From Eubacterium sp. AF22-9 (GTDB lineage Bacteria; Bacillota; Clostridia; Lachnospirales; Lachnospiraceae): a DNA stretch of 41,596 nt. The stretch is taken from the NCBI GenBank assembly GCA_003458705.1, contig QRVH01000021.1, positions 1 to 41,596 on the forward strand, read 5' to 3'. The notes under the pieces were generated by a model. It saw only the letters and a program-made list of their open reading frames with translations, made no database searches and was not told where the DNA came from. Of this stretch, positions 11,364 through 21,041 are shown one piece after another (the first letter of the stretch is position 1; the number at the start of each line of letters is the position of its first letter). A program made the position numbers and the translations under genes.

Positions 11364-11861
11364 ATGAGTCAGACTAAAATTGTTGTTATTCCATTAAAAA
11401 AACTCCTTATTGGAGCTGTTATCGCTGCTATTGTAATTGCATTTGCCATATTTGCCGTTATCCGTCTTGGCAGCAAGGGTTCTGATAATTCCAGAAACAC
11501 TACTCAGCCTAAGAGCAGCACTGTAAATGCATCTGCTTCTTCTAATATTGAGACACCCCTTGATAACGCCGACGCTCCTAAATTCTGCCCCGGAGTATAT
11601 ACCGCTTCTATCCTGTTAGACGGCAATCCCGTTGATATCCAGGTCACAGTTGATTCTTCTAACATTAACAGTATTGAACTTGTTAATCTTTCCGAGTCAA
11701 TCACAACTATGTACCCAAAACTGGCGACTTCATTTGATGAAGTTGCCTCTAAAGTCATGGAAGCCGGCACAACCAACATAACCTATGATTCAGCAAACAG
11801 ATATACATATTCCGTCTTTATAGAAGCAATAAGCGCAGCCCTTAAAAAGGCTGCGCCATAA
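11364..11861 (+). CDS. Membrane-anchored protein with an FMN-binding-like domain
   Basis: The protein has about 165 residues. One membrane segment lies at about 14-35 (LLIGAVIAAIVIAFAIFAVI), followed by a Ser/Asn/Thr-rich linker at about 40-70 and an outside domain. The domain runs from GVYTASILLDGNPVDIQVTV to EAISAALKKA. This resembles the FMN_bind fold of RnfG/NqrC-type proteins (GxYTGxxxGF, then xVTVxDGKI, then SGATxTSxAIxEAVxxAL). The usual S-G-A-T flavin-attachment motif is replaced by YDSANRYT, so covalent FMN binding is doubtful. The start is GTG at 11361 or ATG at 11364, with GAAGGGCAGG upstream. It is the only plus-strand gene among addB, hisS and the pur genes. Confidence 0.65.
   Translation: MSQTKIVVIPLKKLLIGAVIAAIVIAFAIFAVIRLGSKGSDNSRNTTQPKSSTVNASASSNIETPLDNADAPKFCPGVYTASILLDGNPVDIQVTVDSSNINSIELVNLSESITTMYPKLATSFDEVASKVMEAGTTNITYDSANRYTYSVFIEAISAALKKAAP
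11833..11856. terminator. GC-rich hairpin between convergent genes
   Basis: A perfect 8-bp stem (GCGCAGCC with GGCTGCGC) has an A-rich loop. It lies in the last codons of the plus-strand gene, 12 bases before the end of hisS on the other strand. There is no T-run on either side, so it may be a weak bidirectional terminator or a transcript-end stabiliser. Confidence 0.45.
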
Positions 11862-11867
11862 AACTCA

Positions 11868-13142
11868 CTAGAACAAGCTTATCTCGTCCCCATTGCTGAC
11901 ATTAACAAATCCTTTATATCCACGCTCCTCAAGCTTTCCGAGGAACTTACCCATCTTCTTAGGCTTTACATATAATGAGCATACCCTGCCTTCTGCTCTG
12001 TACTTTTCAGCTATAGCATAGGCTTCCTTAACCTGTCCCTCATCGTACATAACAGCAATCTTGTCTGCTGATGCCTTAGTCTCAACACCATTCTGCATAA
12101 GGATTGAGAAGATTCTCTCGAATCCGATTGAGAATCCAACAGCGCTTACCTGCTGTCCTAAGAACTTGCCAATAAGGTTGTCATATCTTCCACCACCTGC
12201 GATAGCACCCTTGAAATCAATACTTTCAACTTCAAATACAGTTCCTGTATAGTAGCCCTGACCTCTTACTAAAGAAAGGTCAAATACAACATCAAACTGA
12301 CCGTCTGAAAGCTCATTTACAGTGTTGATAATTCCTCTTACGCTTTCTGCTGGATCTTTATCATCCAGTATAGCTTCAACACTTTCAAGGCTTATCTCCT
12401 GTGCACTTGAAACACTTCCAAAGAATCCGATAAACTTCTCAATTGCAGCAGCGTCAAATCCCTTGTCTGTAAGCTCAGCCTTAACACCGTCAAGTCCGAC
12501 CTTATCCATCTTGTCAAATGTAATGCACACACTGTCAAGCTGATCCTCGGTAAATCCACAATTCTGAAGGAATGAACGGAGAAGTCTTCTGTCGTTAATC
12601 TTAACCTTGAAATTCTTCATGCCAATAGCCTTAAGAGCCTTGGTTGTTGTAAGAATAAGTTCAACCTCCGAATCTGTAGAATCAGAACCAATAATATCAA
12701 TATCACACTGAATAAACTCACGAAGTCTGCCCTTCTGTGGTCTTTCAGCTCTGTACACTCTGTCCATCTGGATACATTTCATAGGAAGAGTGAGCTTGTC
12801 CTTGTTGTTAGCAAAGTAACGGCTGAGCGGAAGTGTAAGGTCATATCTTAATCCCATATCAGCAATTTCATTCTCACAGGCTGTTCCTGTCTTAGGATTT
12901 TCCTGAAGTGAACTTACAGCCTTCTCAAGCTTATCGCCTCTCTTCATAATCTTGAATATAAGATTTAAGTTCTCACCGCCATCACTCTTATCAAGGTTCT
13001 CAATATCCTCAATAATAGGTGTTGTAATGTGTTCAAATCCATTAGCAACATATACCTTTAATATTTCATTCTGAAGGTAATCCCTGATTTCAACCTCATT
13101 AGGAAGATAATCATTAGTACCCTTAACTGGTGTTATTTTCAT
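11868..13142 (-). CDS. hisS: Histidyl-tRNA synthetase
   Basis: This class II enzyme charges tRNA-His with histidine. The protein has 424 residues. Motif 1 begins near KGTNDYLPNEVEIRD. The motif 2 region contains RYDLTLPLSRYFA and MDRVYRAERPQKGR. The histidine-binding segment reads LVRGQGYYTGTVFEV, where many HisS have RGLDYYTG. AGGGRYDNLIG and GFSIGFERI follow. A C-terminal anticodon-binding domain is present (from about residue 340, IAVMYDEGQVKEAY), which argues against the regulatory paralogue HisZ. AGGAG lies before the ATG. The gene is last in the pur cluster, 136 bases after purD. No T-box fits in that gap. Confidence 0.93.
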   Translation of the reverse strand: MKITPVKGTNDYLPNEVEIRDYLQNEILKVYVANGFEHITTPIIEDIENLDKSDGGENLNLIFKIMKRGDKLEKAVSSLQENPKTGTACENEIADMGLRYDLTLPLSRYFANNKDKLTLPMKCIQMDRVYRAERPQKGRLREFIQCDIDIIGSDSTDSEVELILTTTKALKAIGMKNFKVKINDRRLLRSFLQNCGFTEDQLDSVCITFDKMDKVGLDGVKAELTDKGFDAAAIEKFIGFFGSVSSAQEISLESVEAILDDKDPAESVRGIINTVNELSDGQFDVVFDLSLVRGQGYYTGTVFEVESIDFKGAIAGGGRYDNLIGKFLGQQVSAVGFSIGFERIFSILMQNGVETKASADKIAVMYDEGQVKEAYAIAEKYRAEGRVCSLYVKPKKMGKFLGKLEERGYKGFVNVSNGDEISLF

Positions 13143-13238
13143 AATTGTCTCCTCATTTACACACTAAGGCAGATAACCGGTATTCTCCAGCCATCTGCCC
13201 CCATTTTCTTTAATACTAACTATTTTCCGCCAGTATCG

Positions 13239-13255
13239 AAAATGCTTCGCATTTT
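13239..13255. other. Small perfect hairpin between purD and hisS
   Basis: AAAATGC and GCATTTT form a 7-bp stem around a three-base loop. There is no T-run after it on the minus strand, so it is not a standard terminator. It may be an RNA processing or stability element between purD and hisS. Confidence 0.35.
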
Positions 13256-13278
13256 GCCTGACTCTTAACAGTTACTAA

Positions 13279-14553
13279 TTAAGCTTCATCAATTGCCTTA
13301 CCAATATCATGTCTCATATATTTGTTATCGAAATCTACCCATTCAGTAGCTTCATAAGCCTTGGCTCTTGCTTCCTTAAGGTCCTTGCCAAGTGCTGTAA
13401 CACCGAGAACTCGTCCTCCGTTAGTTACAACCTTGCCTTCTTCGTTGAATTTAGAACCTGCATGGAATAAGAAATAATCATCCTTACCCTTGAAGTTTTC
13501 CATTCCCTTAATCTCGAAGCCCTTCTCATATGCGAGTGGATATCCGTCAGATGCGAGAATTACACATACACATGCGTTATCTTCAAACTGAAGGTCAACC
13601 TTATCAAGAGTTCCATCAATACAAGCCTCAAATACATCAACAATATCATTCTTCATTCTAGGAAGAACAACCTGTGCCTCAGGATCACCAAATCTTGCAT
13701 TGTACTCAAGAACCTTTGGTCCCTTTGGAGTAAGCATAAGTCCAAAGAAGATAACTCCCTTAAATGGTCTGCCCTCACTCTTCATTGCATCAACAGTTGC
13801 CTGATAAATGTATTTCTTACAGAACTCATCAACTTCCTTAGTGTAGAAAGGTGATGGTGAAAAATTACCCATTCCGCCTGTGTTAAGACCCTGGTCACCA
13901 TCCTTAGCTCTCTTATGATCCTGAGCTGATGACATAATCTTAATTGTATTACCATCAACAAATGAAAGTACTGAAACCTCACGGCCTGTCATGAATTCCT
14001 CAATGACAATTGTATCACCTGCTGTTCCGAATTTCTTGTCAAGCATAAGCTCATCAACACCTGCAAGTGCATCCTCTTTGTTCTCACAGATGAGAACACC
14101 CTTGCCAAGTGCAAGTCCGTCAGCCTTAAGAACGATAGGATACTCAGCAGTCTCAAGGTACTTCTTGGCCTCTTCTGCTGATGTAAATGTTTCATAAGCT
14201 GCTGTTGGAATATTGTATTTCTTCATAAGGTCCTTAGAAAATGCCTTAGATCCTTCAAGAATAGCTGCATTCTTTCTTGGTCCGAATACTCTTAAGCCCT
14301 CTGCCTCGAATACATCAACGACACCGCCGACAAGTGGGTCGTCCATACCGATAACAGTAAGGTCAATGCTGTTTTCCTTAGCAAATGCTACAAGCTTCTC
14401 AAACTCCATTGCCTTAATATCAACACACTCTGCAAGCTCTGCAATTCCCGCATTACCCGGTGCACAGTATATCTTGTCAACCTTAGGACTCTTGCTTAAC
14501 TTCCAGCATATTGCATGCTCTCTTCCGCCGCTGCCTACAACTAATACTTTCAT
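13279..14553 (-). CDS. purD: Phosphoribosylamine-glycine ligase (GAR synthetase)
   Basis: PurD joins glycine to phosphoribosylamine with ATP, the second step of purine synthesis. The protein has 424 residues from the chosen start. It begins MKVLVVGSGGREHAICW, the standard PurD N-terminus. It contains the ATP-grasp segment VLKADGLALGKGV, NTGGMGNFSPSPFYT and EYNARFGDPE. I choose the ATG at 14553 because GGAGG lies just upstream; an in-frame ATG at 14574 would place that site inside the gene. It follows purN by about 46 bases. Confidence 0.96.
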   Translation of the reverse strand: MKVLVVGSGGREHAICWKLSKSPKVDKIYCAPGNAGIAELAECVDIKAMEFEKLVAFAKENSIDLTVIGMDDPLVGGVVDVFEAEGLRVFGPRKNAAILEGSKAFSKDLMKKYNIPTAAYETFTSAEEAKKYLETAEYPIVLKADGLALGKGVLICENKEDALAGVDELMLDKKFGTAGDTIVIEEFMTGREVSVLSFVDGNTIKIMSSAQDHKRAKDGDQGLNTGGMGNFSPSPFYTKEVDEFCKKYIYQATVDAMKSEGRPFKGVIFFGLMLTPKGPKVLEYNARFGDPEAQVVLPRMKNDIVDVFEACIDGTLDKVDLQFEDNACVCVILASDGYPLAYEKGFEIKGMENFKGKDDYFLFHAGSKFNEEGKVVTNGGRVLGVTALGKDLKEARAKAYEATEWVDFDNKYMRHDIGKAIDEA

Positions 14554-14599
14554 CTTAATTCCTCCGCATATCATTATCTATATACTTAGTCAGTAATCA

Positions 14600-15196
14600 T
14601 TAATTAACATGTTCATTGGCAATCTTGTTAATTGCCTTAGGAAGAAGCTTCCATTCAGCCTGCTCCATAATTCTTCTCTGAAGAGTTTCAGGAGTATCAC
14701 CATCAAGTACATCAACTGCCTTCTGGAAAATAATCTCTCCTGTATCCATTCCTTCATCTACATAATGCACAGTTGCACCTGATACCTTAACACCCTTTGC
14801 CAGAGCTGCTTCATGAACCTTGAGTCCATAGAAACCAACTCCGCAGAATGAAGGTATAAGTGATGGATGAATATTAATAATTCTGTGGCTGTACTGATGA
14901 ACCATTTTCTCTGGGATTCTTACAAGGAATCCTGCGAGTACTATAAGGTCAACATTAAGCTCATTCACTTTATCAAGCAATGCATCGTTAAATGCATCTC
15001 TGCTTTCATAGTCCTTTGGTGATATGCAATATGCTGGAATATTGTTATCCTTAGCTCTTGTGAGTGCATATGCTCCGGCATTATTGCTTATAACTGCTAC
15101 AAGCTCTGTGTTAGTGATTGTTCCATCCTTAACAGCATCGATAATAGCCTGAAGATTAGTTCCGCCTCCGGAAACCATAACTGCAACTCTTAGCAT
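14600..15196 (-). CDS. purN: Phosphoribosylglycinamide formyltransferase
   Basis: PurN transfers a formyl group from 10-formyl-tetrahydrofolate to GAR. The protein has 198 residues, as expected. The PRPP-like site [15 protein letters not shown] lies at the start and the folate site follows as [10 protein letters not shown]. The catalytic Asn and His are in [13 protein letters not shown], and the Asp is in [11 protein letters not shown]. Its ATG lies inside the end of purM (7-base overlap), which points to translational coupling. Confidence 0.96.
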   Translation of the reverse strand: MLRVAVMVSGGGTNLQAIIDAVKDGTITNTELVAVISNNAGAYALTRAKDNNIPAYCISPKDYESRDAFNDALLDKVNELNVDLIVLAGFLVRIPEKMVHQYSHRIINIHPSLIPSFCGVGFYGLKVHEAALAKGVKVSGATVHYVDEGMDTGEIIFQKAVDVLDGDTPETLQRRIMEQAEWKLLPKAINKIANEHVN

Positions 15197-16215
15197 AAAG
15201 TAACTCCCTTCTCGCCAGCTTCAATGCTTCCGATAACATATGGAGTCTCACCTGCAGCCTTAACTGCCGCCATCACTGTATCAACATCAGCAGGATCAAC
15301 AGCAAGTACAAGACCGATACCCATGTTAAATGTATTATACATCATATGCTCTTCGATATTGCCATCTTCTGCAAGCATCTTAAAGATTGGTGGTACTTCG
15401 TAGCTGTCCTTCTTAATTACTGCCTTAACACCGTCTGGAAGCATTCTAGGTACATTTTCATAGAAACCACCACCTGTGATATGGCTGCAGCCCTTAACCT
15501 TAACGCCTGCCTTCTTGATTTCCTTCATTGTCTTAACATATATCTTAGTTGGAGCAAGTAATGCCTCTCCTAATGTCTTTCCAAGTGAATCGTAATATGT
15601 ATTAAGAGATTCCTCTGTCATTGTAAATACGCTTCTTACAAGTGAGAATCCATTGCTGTGTACACCACTTGAAGCGATACCGATAAGAGTATCACCCGGC
15701 TTGATGTTCTCGCCTGTAATAAGATCCTTCTTATCAACAACACCTACAGCAAATCCTGCAAGGTCGTATTCATCCTGTGGCATAAGTCCCGGATGCTCTG
15801 CTGTCTCACCACCGATAAGTGCACATTCAGACTGTCTGCAGCCCTCTGCAACACCACCAACGATAGTAGCAATCTTTTCTGGATAATTCTTGCCGCATGC
15901 GATGTAATCAAGGAAGAAGAGTGGCTCTCCACCAGCACATACAACATCGTTAACACACATAGCAACTGCATCAATACCGATAGTATCATGCTTGTCCATA
16001 ATGAAAGCTAACTTAACCTTAGTTCCACATCCGTCAGTTCCTGAAAGTAATACAGGCTCTTCCATCTCCTTAATCTTAGCGAGTGAAAATGCACCTGAGA
16101 ATCCGCCGATTCCGCCTAACACTTCTTCTCTCATAGTAGACTTAACAGCCTCTTTCATTAACTCAACTGACTTGTAACCTGCTTCAATATCAACTCCAGA
16201 TTTCTTGTAATCCAT
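15190..16215 (-). CDS. purM: Phosphoribosylformylglycinamidine cyclo-ligase (AIR synthetase)
   Basis: PurM closes the imidazole ring of AIR with ATP. The protein has 341 residues, the usual length. Its start [21 protein letters not shown] is typical, with [34 protein letters not shown] and the GGETAEHPG segment. AGGAG precedes the ATG. It is 59 bases after purE and overlaps purN. Confidence 0.97.
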   Translation of the reverse strand: MDYKKSGVDIEAGYKSVELMKEAVKSTMREEVLGGIGGFSGAFSLAKIKEMEEPVLLSGTDGCGTKVKLAFIMDKHDTIGIDAVAMCVNDVVCAGGEPLFFLDYIACGKNYPEKIATIVGGVAEGCRQSECALIGGETAEHPGLMPQDEYDLAGFAVGVVDKKDLITGENIKPGDTLIGIASSGVHSNGFSLVRSVFTMTEESLNTYYDSLGKTLGEALLAPTKIYVKTMKEIKKAGVKVKGCSHITGGGFYENVPRMLPDGVKAVIKKDSYEVPPIFKMLAEDGNIEEHMMYNTFNMGIGLVLAVDPADVDTVMAAVKAAGETPYVIGSIEAGEKGVTLC

Positions 16216-16274
16216 GATTCTTTCTCCTTCAATATTATGATAAATGTAAGTTAATGTAACTATTCAGTTACTAA

Positions 16275-16775
16275 TTAATAATTCTTATAACCGACTTCCT
16301 GAAGTCTGGCATCCTTCTTCTGAACACTTTCCTTAAGATTCTTAGTATAATCCTTAAGCCTTTCAAGAAGTGCTGCATCAGATGTTGCAAGAATCTTGGC
16401 TGCAAGAATACCTGCATTGGCACCACCGTTAATAGCAACAGTTGCAACAGGAATACCTGTAGGCATCTGTACTATTGAATATAATGAATCTCTACCGCCT
16501 AGTGATGTTGTGTGCATTGGAATACCAATAACAGGCATTGGGAAAATAGCTGCGCACATACCCGGAAGATGTGCTGCCATACCTGCACCTGCAATAATAA
16601 CCTTAAATCCCTTCTCCTCTGCACTCTTAGCATATTCAAAGAATACGTCAGGCTCTCTGTGTGCTGAGATAATTGTCATCTCATACGAAATTCCTAACTG
16701 TTCAAGAATGTCTGCTGCCTTTGCCATAACAGGCATATCAGAGTCACTTCCCATAACAATTCCTACTAAAGCCAT
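16275..16775 (-). CDS. purE: N5-carboxyaminoimidazole ribonucleotide mutase
   Basis: Class I PurE moves the carboxyl group of N5-CAIR to give CAIR. The protein has 166 residues with GSDSDMPVM at the start, SAHREPD and AGMAAHLPGM. These hold the catalytic Ser and His of the family. AGGAGG lies 7-8 bases before the ATG. It is the first gene of purE-purM-purN-purD-hisS and has a strong promoter. No purK is visible next to it. Confidence 0.97.
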   Translation of the reverse strand: MALVGIVMGSDSDMPVMAKAADILEQLGISYEMTIISAHREPDVFFEYAKSAEEKGFKVIIAGAGMAAHLPGMCAAIFPMPVIGIPMHTTSLGGRDSLYSIVQMPTGIPVATVAINGGANAGILAAKILATSDAALLERLKDYTKNLKESVQKKDARLQEVGYKNY

Positions 16776-16809
16776 ATTAACCTCCTATGTCCGATAGATA
16801 TAATATTAA

Positions 16810-16829
16810 AATTAGTGAAAACACTAATT
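16810..16829 (-). promoter_or_regulatory. Inverted repeat at the pur operon start point
   Basis: AATTAGTG and CACTAATT form a perfect 8-bp dyad with a 4-base loop, right at the predicted transcription start. It could be an operator or a 5' stem that protects the message. The sequence matches no regulator I know. Confidence 0.45.
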
Positions 16830-16832
16830 ATC

Positions 16833-16861
16833 ATTGTACTTTGTTTTAAACTTTGCGTCAA
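16833..16861 (-). promoter_or_regulatory. Promoter of the pur operon
   Basis: On the minus strand, TTGACG (16856-16861) and TACAAT (16833-16838) are 17 bases apart, a near-consensus vegetative promoter. Transcription would start near 16826, about 50 bases before purE. No PurBox or G-box riboswitch is evident. Confidence 0.75.
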
Positions 16862-16894
16862 GATAAAGCCTGTTTACAGCTTACAATTATATAT

Positions 16895-18967
16895 TTATAA
16901 TTCTGTTAAAAATGCATCATTAAGTGCAAGCGTGCCATCAAGCACGAATCTGCCGTTCTTAATCAAGTCTGTTCTTGTTCCATCCTCTGCCACAACAGTA
17001 ATATTACCAATCTCATCATACGGAATGGTAATATCGGTGTGACAGTTATAATAAGCCTTGTCCGGCTCCGTCTTACGAAGAAGTGAAACCTCATTATCCC
17101 TTGAGATAATCTCCTTGCCGTCCGGATTAGTTACATACACATCTTCTGCCCTTGAATAGCATGTGTCACCGACTGCAAAATGTGGTCCCATCTTTTCAAC
17201 AATAAGAATCGGAAGCTTATACACAATATCATGCTTATTGGCAAACACATATGCTGTAGTGTTAGTTCCTATAGCAAACTCTCCGAGTGGTAAATTTTCA
17301 TGGTCATATAACACATTTGCATTGAAAAGCTCTCTATTCTTAGCTTCATCATCAAAGTTAGTGCATGTGTAGTCCTTAACAAATCCATCCTCAAACCATA
17401 CCGTAAGATTATTGAACTTAATATCATTAAGATATACACTGCTCACATTAAGAACGCCCGTTGTACCTTTAAGCACAGGCGATGTAAATACTTCTCCAAG
17501 CGGAATATTAACGTCCGCAAGACAGTTCTCAAATACAGTCTGCGTCTTATGGTCGGTTATCTTCATAATAGAAACCTTCATGTCTGTGCAGTTTCCGTTA
17601 GCTCCTTTAACCTCAACATACTGTGCTGTATCAAGTACATCAATAAGTGCCTGCTGGATAGCTTTATATTTGTTATAATCAAGGGTATTAATCTTAACAG
17701 TACCCTCGAATATTTCCTCGAAATTCTCTCCAATCTCCGGTATCGGATAAGCAATTATTGTAAAGCTTCTCTCCTCGCCTTTAATATACTCATTAACAAT
17801 GCTTCCCGCGTCATTGCTGTATTTCACAGAAAGCTTCTGCTGCTTTGCATCAAGTGTTAAAGCCTCGCTCTTAATCTGTGGCTCAAATGGCACTTCACCA
17901 AACACCTCCATAACAGCAGGTCCACCATGCACCGCTGCAAGCTCTTTGTTCTTCTCATATGCAAGCTTTAATGCACCAGTCTTTCTCTCAACAAATTCGC
18001 CATCCATATAAAGTGCATTGTCAAAACGATGGTCGAAATCCATCTGCTTGTTAGGATTAGCTCCGTAATAGCCAACCTTAATGTTAAGTCTTTTATTAAT
18101 CGTGTTGACCGCTGCCCTGTATATTGTAGGCTTAAGTCCAAGCTTTTCAAAATTCTTAATCTCAGCCCTCACAAGTCTTTCAAATCCCAGACAGTATCTT
18201 ATATTAACTGTTTTCTTCTTAGACAAATCCTTGCCTGTAAGCTCGAATCCGATTCTGTACCCTTCTGTAAATGTGTCTGCCATCTTCTGGATTTCTTCTT
18301 CACGGAGCGAACTAAGATACTCTGCTGTCTTAATCTCATTGTCAGTAACATACTCACCGAATCTGTACAGATATCTTACATCTGTAAGGTCAGACTCCAT
18401 AATTATCTTAGTTGCAAAATCAAGTTCAGGGTCTAACAGCTCTCTTACCCGGTACTCCATAAGGTCATCACTATAATCACTAACATACCAGTATACAGAC
18501 TCTTTCATCTGCTTATAATCTGGCTTTCCACAGTCTTCCTCAGTCGATGCACACATGCAGTACACTTCAACAAAAAGCTCCATAAGTGCTGTCATTTCTG
18601 CCATTCTGCCTTCATATGCATACACAATCATTCCTCTTATCTCGACGTAAAGGAATGACAAAAGCCTTCCCTCTGATAGCCCTAACTTTGAAGCTGCATA
18701 TGCCGGATTAGCGTAGCTTGTCTCGTAAGCCTTTCCAATTACATCTTCATACAGTCCTGTATTCACATTCTTATACTCTTCAAGTGAATAATCTCTGAAA
18801 ACATCAGCTTTTAAGTCAGCCGCAAGCTTATCCATCTTAAGGATAAATGTGGCAATACATTTGAAATAATCTGCAAACCCATCCGTCTTAAGCCCAGGTT
18901 CCTCTGCTATCTCTTTAATTCTTTCTATCGCAAGCCCGTAACGTTCTTCTACATTATCATTAAACAA
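16895..18967 (-). CDS. M29-family aminopeptidase with a long N-terminal extension
   Basis: The C-terminal half matches M29 (AmpS/PepS-type) metallo-aminopeptidases, which remove N-terminal residues from peptides in the cytoplasm. Metal and catalytic residues visible are Glu in IPLGEVFTSP (about 490), Glu in LPLGEFAIGTN (about 560), His in EKMGPHFAVGDTCYS (about 596), and His and Asp in CHTDITIPYDE (about 643). The protein has 690 residues, while standard M29 enzymes have about 370-410. The first 290 or so residues are a helical extension that I cannot assign. The start is a TTG with GAAGGAG seven bases upstream. The pur promoter begins shortly after its stop. Confidence 0.82.
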   Translation of the reverse strand: MFNDNVEERYGLAIERIKEIAEEPGLKTDGFADYFKCIATFILKMDKLAADLKADVFRDYSLEEYKNVNTGLYEDVIGKAYETSYANPAYAASKLGLSEGRLLSFLYVEIRGMIVYAYEGRMAEMTALMELFVEVYCMCASTEEDCGKPDYKQMKESVYWYVSDYSDDLMEYRVRELLDPELDFATKIIMESDLTDVRYLYRFGEYVTDNEIKTAEYLSSLREEEIQKMADTFTEGYRIGFELTGKDLSKKKTVNIRYCLGFERLVRAEIKNFEKLGLKPTIYRAAVNTINKRLNIKVGYYGANPNKQMDFDHRFDNALYMDGEFVERKTGALKLAYEKNKELAAVHGGPAVMEVFGEVPFEPQIKSEALTLDAKQQKLSVKYSNDAGSIVNEYIKGEERSFTIIAYPIPEIGENFEEIFEGTVKINTLDYNKYKAIQQALIDVLDTAQYVEVKGANGNCTDMKVSIMKITDHKTQTVFENCLADVNIPLGEVFTSPVLKGTTGVLNVSSVYLNDIKFNNLTVWFEDGFVKDYTCTNFDDEAKNRELFNANVLYDHENLPLGEFAIGTNTTAYVFANKHDIVYKLPILIVEKMGPHFAVGDTCYSRAEDVYVTNPDGKEIISRDNEVSLLRKTEPDKAYYNCHTDITIPYDEIGNITVVAEDGTRTDLIKNGRFVLDGTLALNDAFLTEL

Positions 18968-18995
18968 TTTCTTTCTCCTTCTGCCCTGATAAGGA

Positions 18996-19310
18996 TTATA
19001 TTCCCATTAAGAATACTGCTATCATAAATACTGCTATTACCCCACACAGCATTGAACCAAATCTCGAAGTTCCGTAGAACTTATTATCTTCTTTGAAGCT
19101 GATTAGTCCGATTACTGTTCCAATTACCGCTAAGATAAGGCTTAATATTCCAAGACTTCCTACTCTTAAGCCGCCTTCTCCTGCTGCTTTAAAAGACAGA
19201 TACACTCCGTAACCAAAAGAAAGCAATGACAGTATTCCCATCGCAGTCGATATCAAACCCCCAAGTGCCTGACTTTTATCAGAGAACTTGTATTTATTAA
19301 AAAGTTTCAT
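18996..19310 (-). CDS. Small membrane protein of unknown function
   Basis: The protein has 104 residues with three likely membrane segments: about 16-41, 50-70 and 84-103. It resembles a small membrane family common in Lachnospiraceae, but I cannot name it with certainty. It lies 28 bases before the M29 peptidase and 4 bases after the VanZ-like gene on the same strand, so these are probably co-transcribed. Confidence 0.7.
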   Translation of the reverse strand: MKLFNKYKFSDKSQALGGLISTAMGILSLLSFGYGVYLSFKAAGEGGLRVGSLGILSLILAVIGTVIGLISFKEDNKFYGTSRFGSMLCGVIAVFMIAVFLMGI

Positions 19311-19314
19311 TTTT

Positions 19315-19785
19315 TCACCTGTCCTTTTTACTAAACATTTTAACTATTCTGTATGCTATCGCATATACCGCATAACCGCACAATGCTCCCAGTACATTAA
19401 GCACAAGGTCATCAACATCAAAGCAGCCGACCTTACATATAAGCTGTACTGTTTCTATTGTAAGCGACAGTGCGAATCCATATGCAAATGTAGCAAAAAC
19501 ATTAATTCTGCCATTGGAAAGCCACGGCACGAATATGCCAAATGGTATGAATGCCAGCACATTTCCAATTATATTAAGAAATGCTATCCAGCCAAGCGAG
19601 TCAAAATGTCCAAGATAACGCCAATAGCGCCTGATTTCCGTGAACAGTGTAAGATTGTATTTGTAACCGCTGGCTATCTCTGCCCTTCCCATTCCTTCTG
19701 CGAAAAAGACTACATAAAAGAGCAGAATCATATATATAACAAAAAGCGCCCATTTTATAAGCGTTACATAATGTTTCTTTTTCAT
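19315..19785 (-). CDS. VanZ-like family membrane protein
   Basis: The protein has 156 residues with four hydrophobic segments. The VanZ-like signature is visible: NIIGNVLAFIPFGIFVPWL, then a SLTIETVQL segment and DVDDLVLNVLGALCGY. VanZ gives low-level teicoplanin resistance, but most members of the family have no known role, so the name is structural only. No strong ribosome site is seen before the ATG; a GC-rich hairpin lies just upstream. Confidence 0.85.
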   Translation of the reverse strand: MKKKHYVTLIKWALFVIYMILLFYVVFFAEGMGRAEIASGYKYNLTLFTEIRRYWRYLGHFDSLGWIAFLNIIGNVLAFIPFGIFVPWLSNGRINVFATFAYGFALSLTIETVQLICKVGCFDVDDLVLNVLGALCGYAVYAIAYRIVKMFSKKDR

Positions 19786-19835
19786 AACAAATCTGCCCGG
19801 CAGGCATAATTAACCCACCAGGCAGTTCCCCTTCA

Positions 19836-19988
19836 CTAGAATAAGCTATCTGATCTGTGTGCAAGAAGTCTTGCACCATTAATAATCATCATTACACCTG
19901 CACCGATACCAAAGAGTATTATCAGGATACCAAATACAAGATTAGAAGCTCCTACTGACTTTAATTTCTTATAAAGATTCTCTTCCAT
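19836..19988 (-). CDS. 50-residue single-span membrane protein
   Basis: The ATG at 19988 has GGAGGG six bases upstream and gives MEENLYKKLKSVGASNLVFG, followed by one membrane segment (about 15-38) and a short basic tail. A longer frame runs upstream into pyrE but lacks a ribosome site. It lies 25 bases after pyrE. Function unknown. Confidence 0.65.
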   Translation of the reverse strand: MEENLYKKLKSVGASNLVFGILIILFGIGAGVMMIINGARLLAHRSDSLF

Positions 19989-20013
19989 AGTTAACCCTCC
20001 ATTAACATCAGTT

Positions 20014-20698
20014 TTATGCGTTCTTAACACCATATTCTGCGTAATACTTGTCAATTGCTGCTTTTAGTGCATCATCAATAACTACCTTACCCTCACACTC
20101 TTTATTGTAAAGGTGTTCTACAACATCTGCCATAGATACAATTGCGCTTGTTGGGAAACCGTATCTTTCCTTAATCTCCTCAAGCGCACTCACCTTTCCG
20201 CCAAGGCCTACTTCCATACGGTTAAGTGAAACCATAAGTCCTACAATAGTAACATCTGCTGCCCCTCTTACCTTAGGAACTGTCTCTTCCATCGACTTAC
20301 CGGATGTTGTTACATCTTCTATCATAATGACTCTGTCGCCATCCTTTAACTTGCTTCCGAGAAATCCGCCCTTATCAGCACCATGGTCCTTCTCTTCCTT
20401 ACGGTCTGAGCAGTATCTTACTTCCTTGCCGTAAAGCTTTGCATATGCAACTGCTGTAACTACGCTGATTGGAATTCCCTTATATGCTGGTCCGAACAGT
20501 ACATCAAAATCATCACCATATGTTTCATGAATAGCCTTTGCATAATACTCACCAAGTCTTGCAGCTGTGTCCTGTAACATACGCACCTGCGTTCATGAAG
20601 AAAGGTGACTTTCTTCCACTCTTTAAAGTAAAATCTCCAAACTTTAACACATCACTCTCTACCATGAAATCTATAAATTCCTGCTTATACTGTTCCAT
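20014..20698 (-). CDS. pyrE: Orotate phosphoribosyltransferase, frameshifted by two nearby one-base losses
   Basis: PyrE joins orotate to PRPP to make OMP. The ATG at 20698 has AGGAGG just upstream and opens [20 protein letters not shown], then a segment ending [18 protein letters not shown]. The frame is lost there and resumes as [20 protein letters not shown] with the PRPP motif [13 protein letters not shown]. Adding one A at 20570 (GGACA to GGAACA) and one A at 20559-20560 (CAAGA to CAAAGA) gives [17 protein letters not shown], the expected sequence, and 228 residues. Two contractions 10 bases apart point to consensus error rather than decay. The gene has its own promoter and lies about 14.6 kb from pyrD. 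Confidence 0.93.
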
Positions 20699-20758
20699 AT
20701 ATCCTCCTTATTCAGCCCCGCTGTCCGGCGGTGCTGCTTCATATTCAATATTGATTTT

Positions 20759-20787
20759 ATTTTATCATAAATGTTTTCTCGTTTCAA
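20759..20787 (-). promoter_or_regulatory. pyrE promoter
   Basis: On the minus strand, TTGAAA (20782-20787) and TAAAAT (20759-20764) are spaced by 17 bases, with transcription starting about 55 bases before the pyrE ATG. The leader holds only a weak stem (CCGC with GCGG) and no PyrR-like site that I recognise. Confidence 0.7.
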
Positions 20788-21041
20788 TGCGTCTTTGGAA
20801 CATTAAATCTGCATATTAAAATCTGCTCATCAGAATTCTATATAACCCTTCCATGATAATCTGGCAGCCAGAAATCCTTAAAACCCACTAACCATTGTCA
20901 AGTTAATAATTCAGCAGCTTCTTGCTTACTCCCACAACACACCTTTAACCCCTATATATCTGTGCTCCTGTTACAAAAATATCAACAAAGTCCAAGCCTT
21001 TCTGCATCTCTCACAAATGTTTTAAAAAGTGCAAAACATAT
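20788..21041. other. Non-coding stretch left of the defence island
   Basis: I see no convincing gene, RNA, promoter or repeat here. It is the boundary between the chromosomal pyrE neighbourhood and the AbiF and restriction genes. Confidence 0.5.

Noticed and set aside
11868-13142. HisZ (regulatory paralogue) instead of HisS
   Set aside because: The anticodon-binding C-terminal domain is present and no his operon is nearby.
13143-13278. T-box leader for hisS
   Set aside because: The gap is only 136 bases and shows no specifier stem, T-box sequence or antiterminator.
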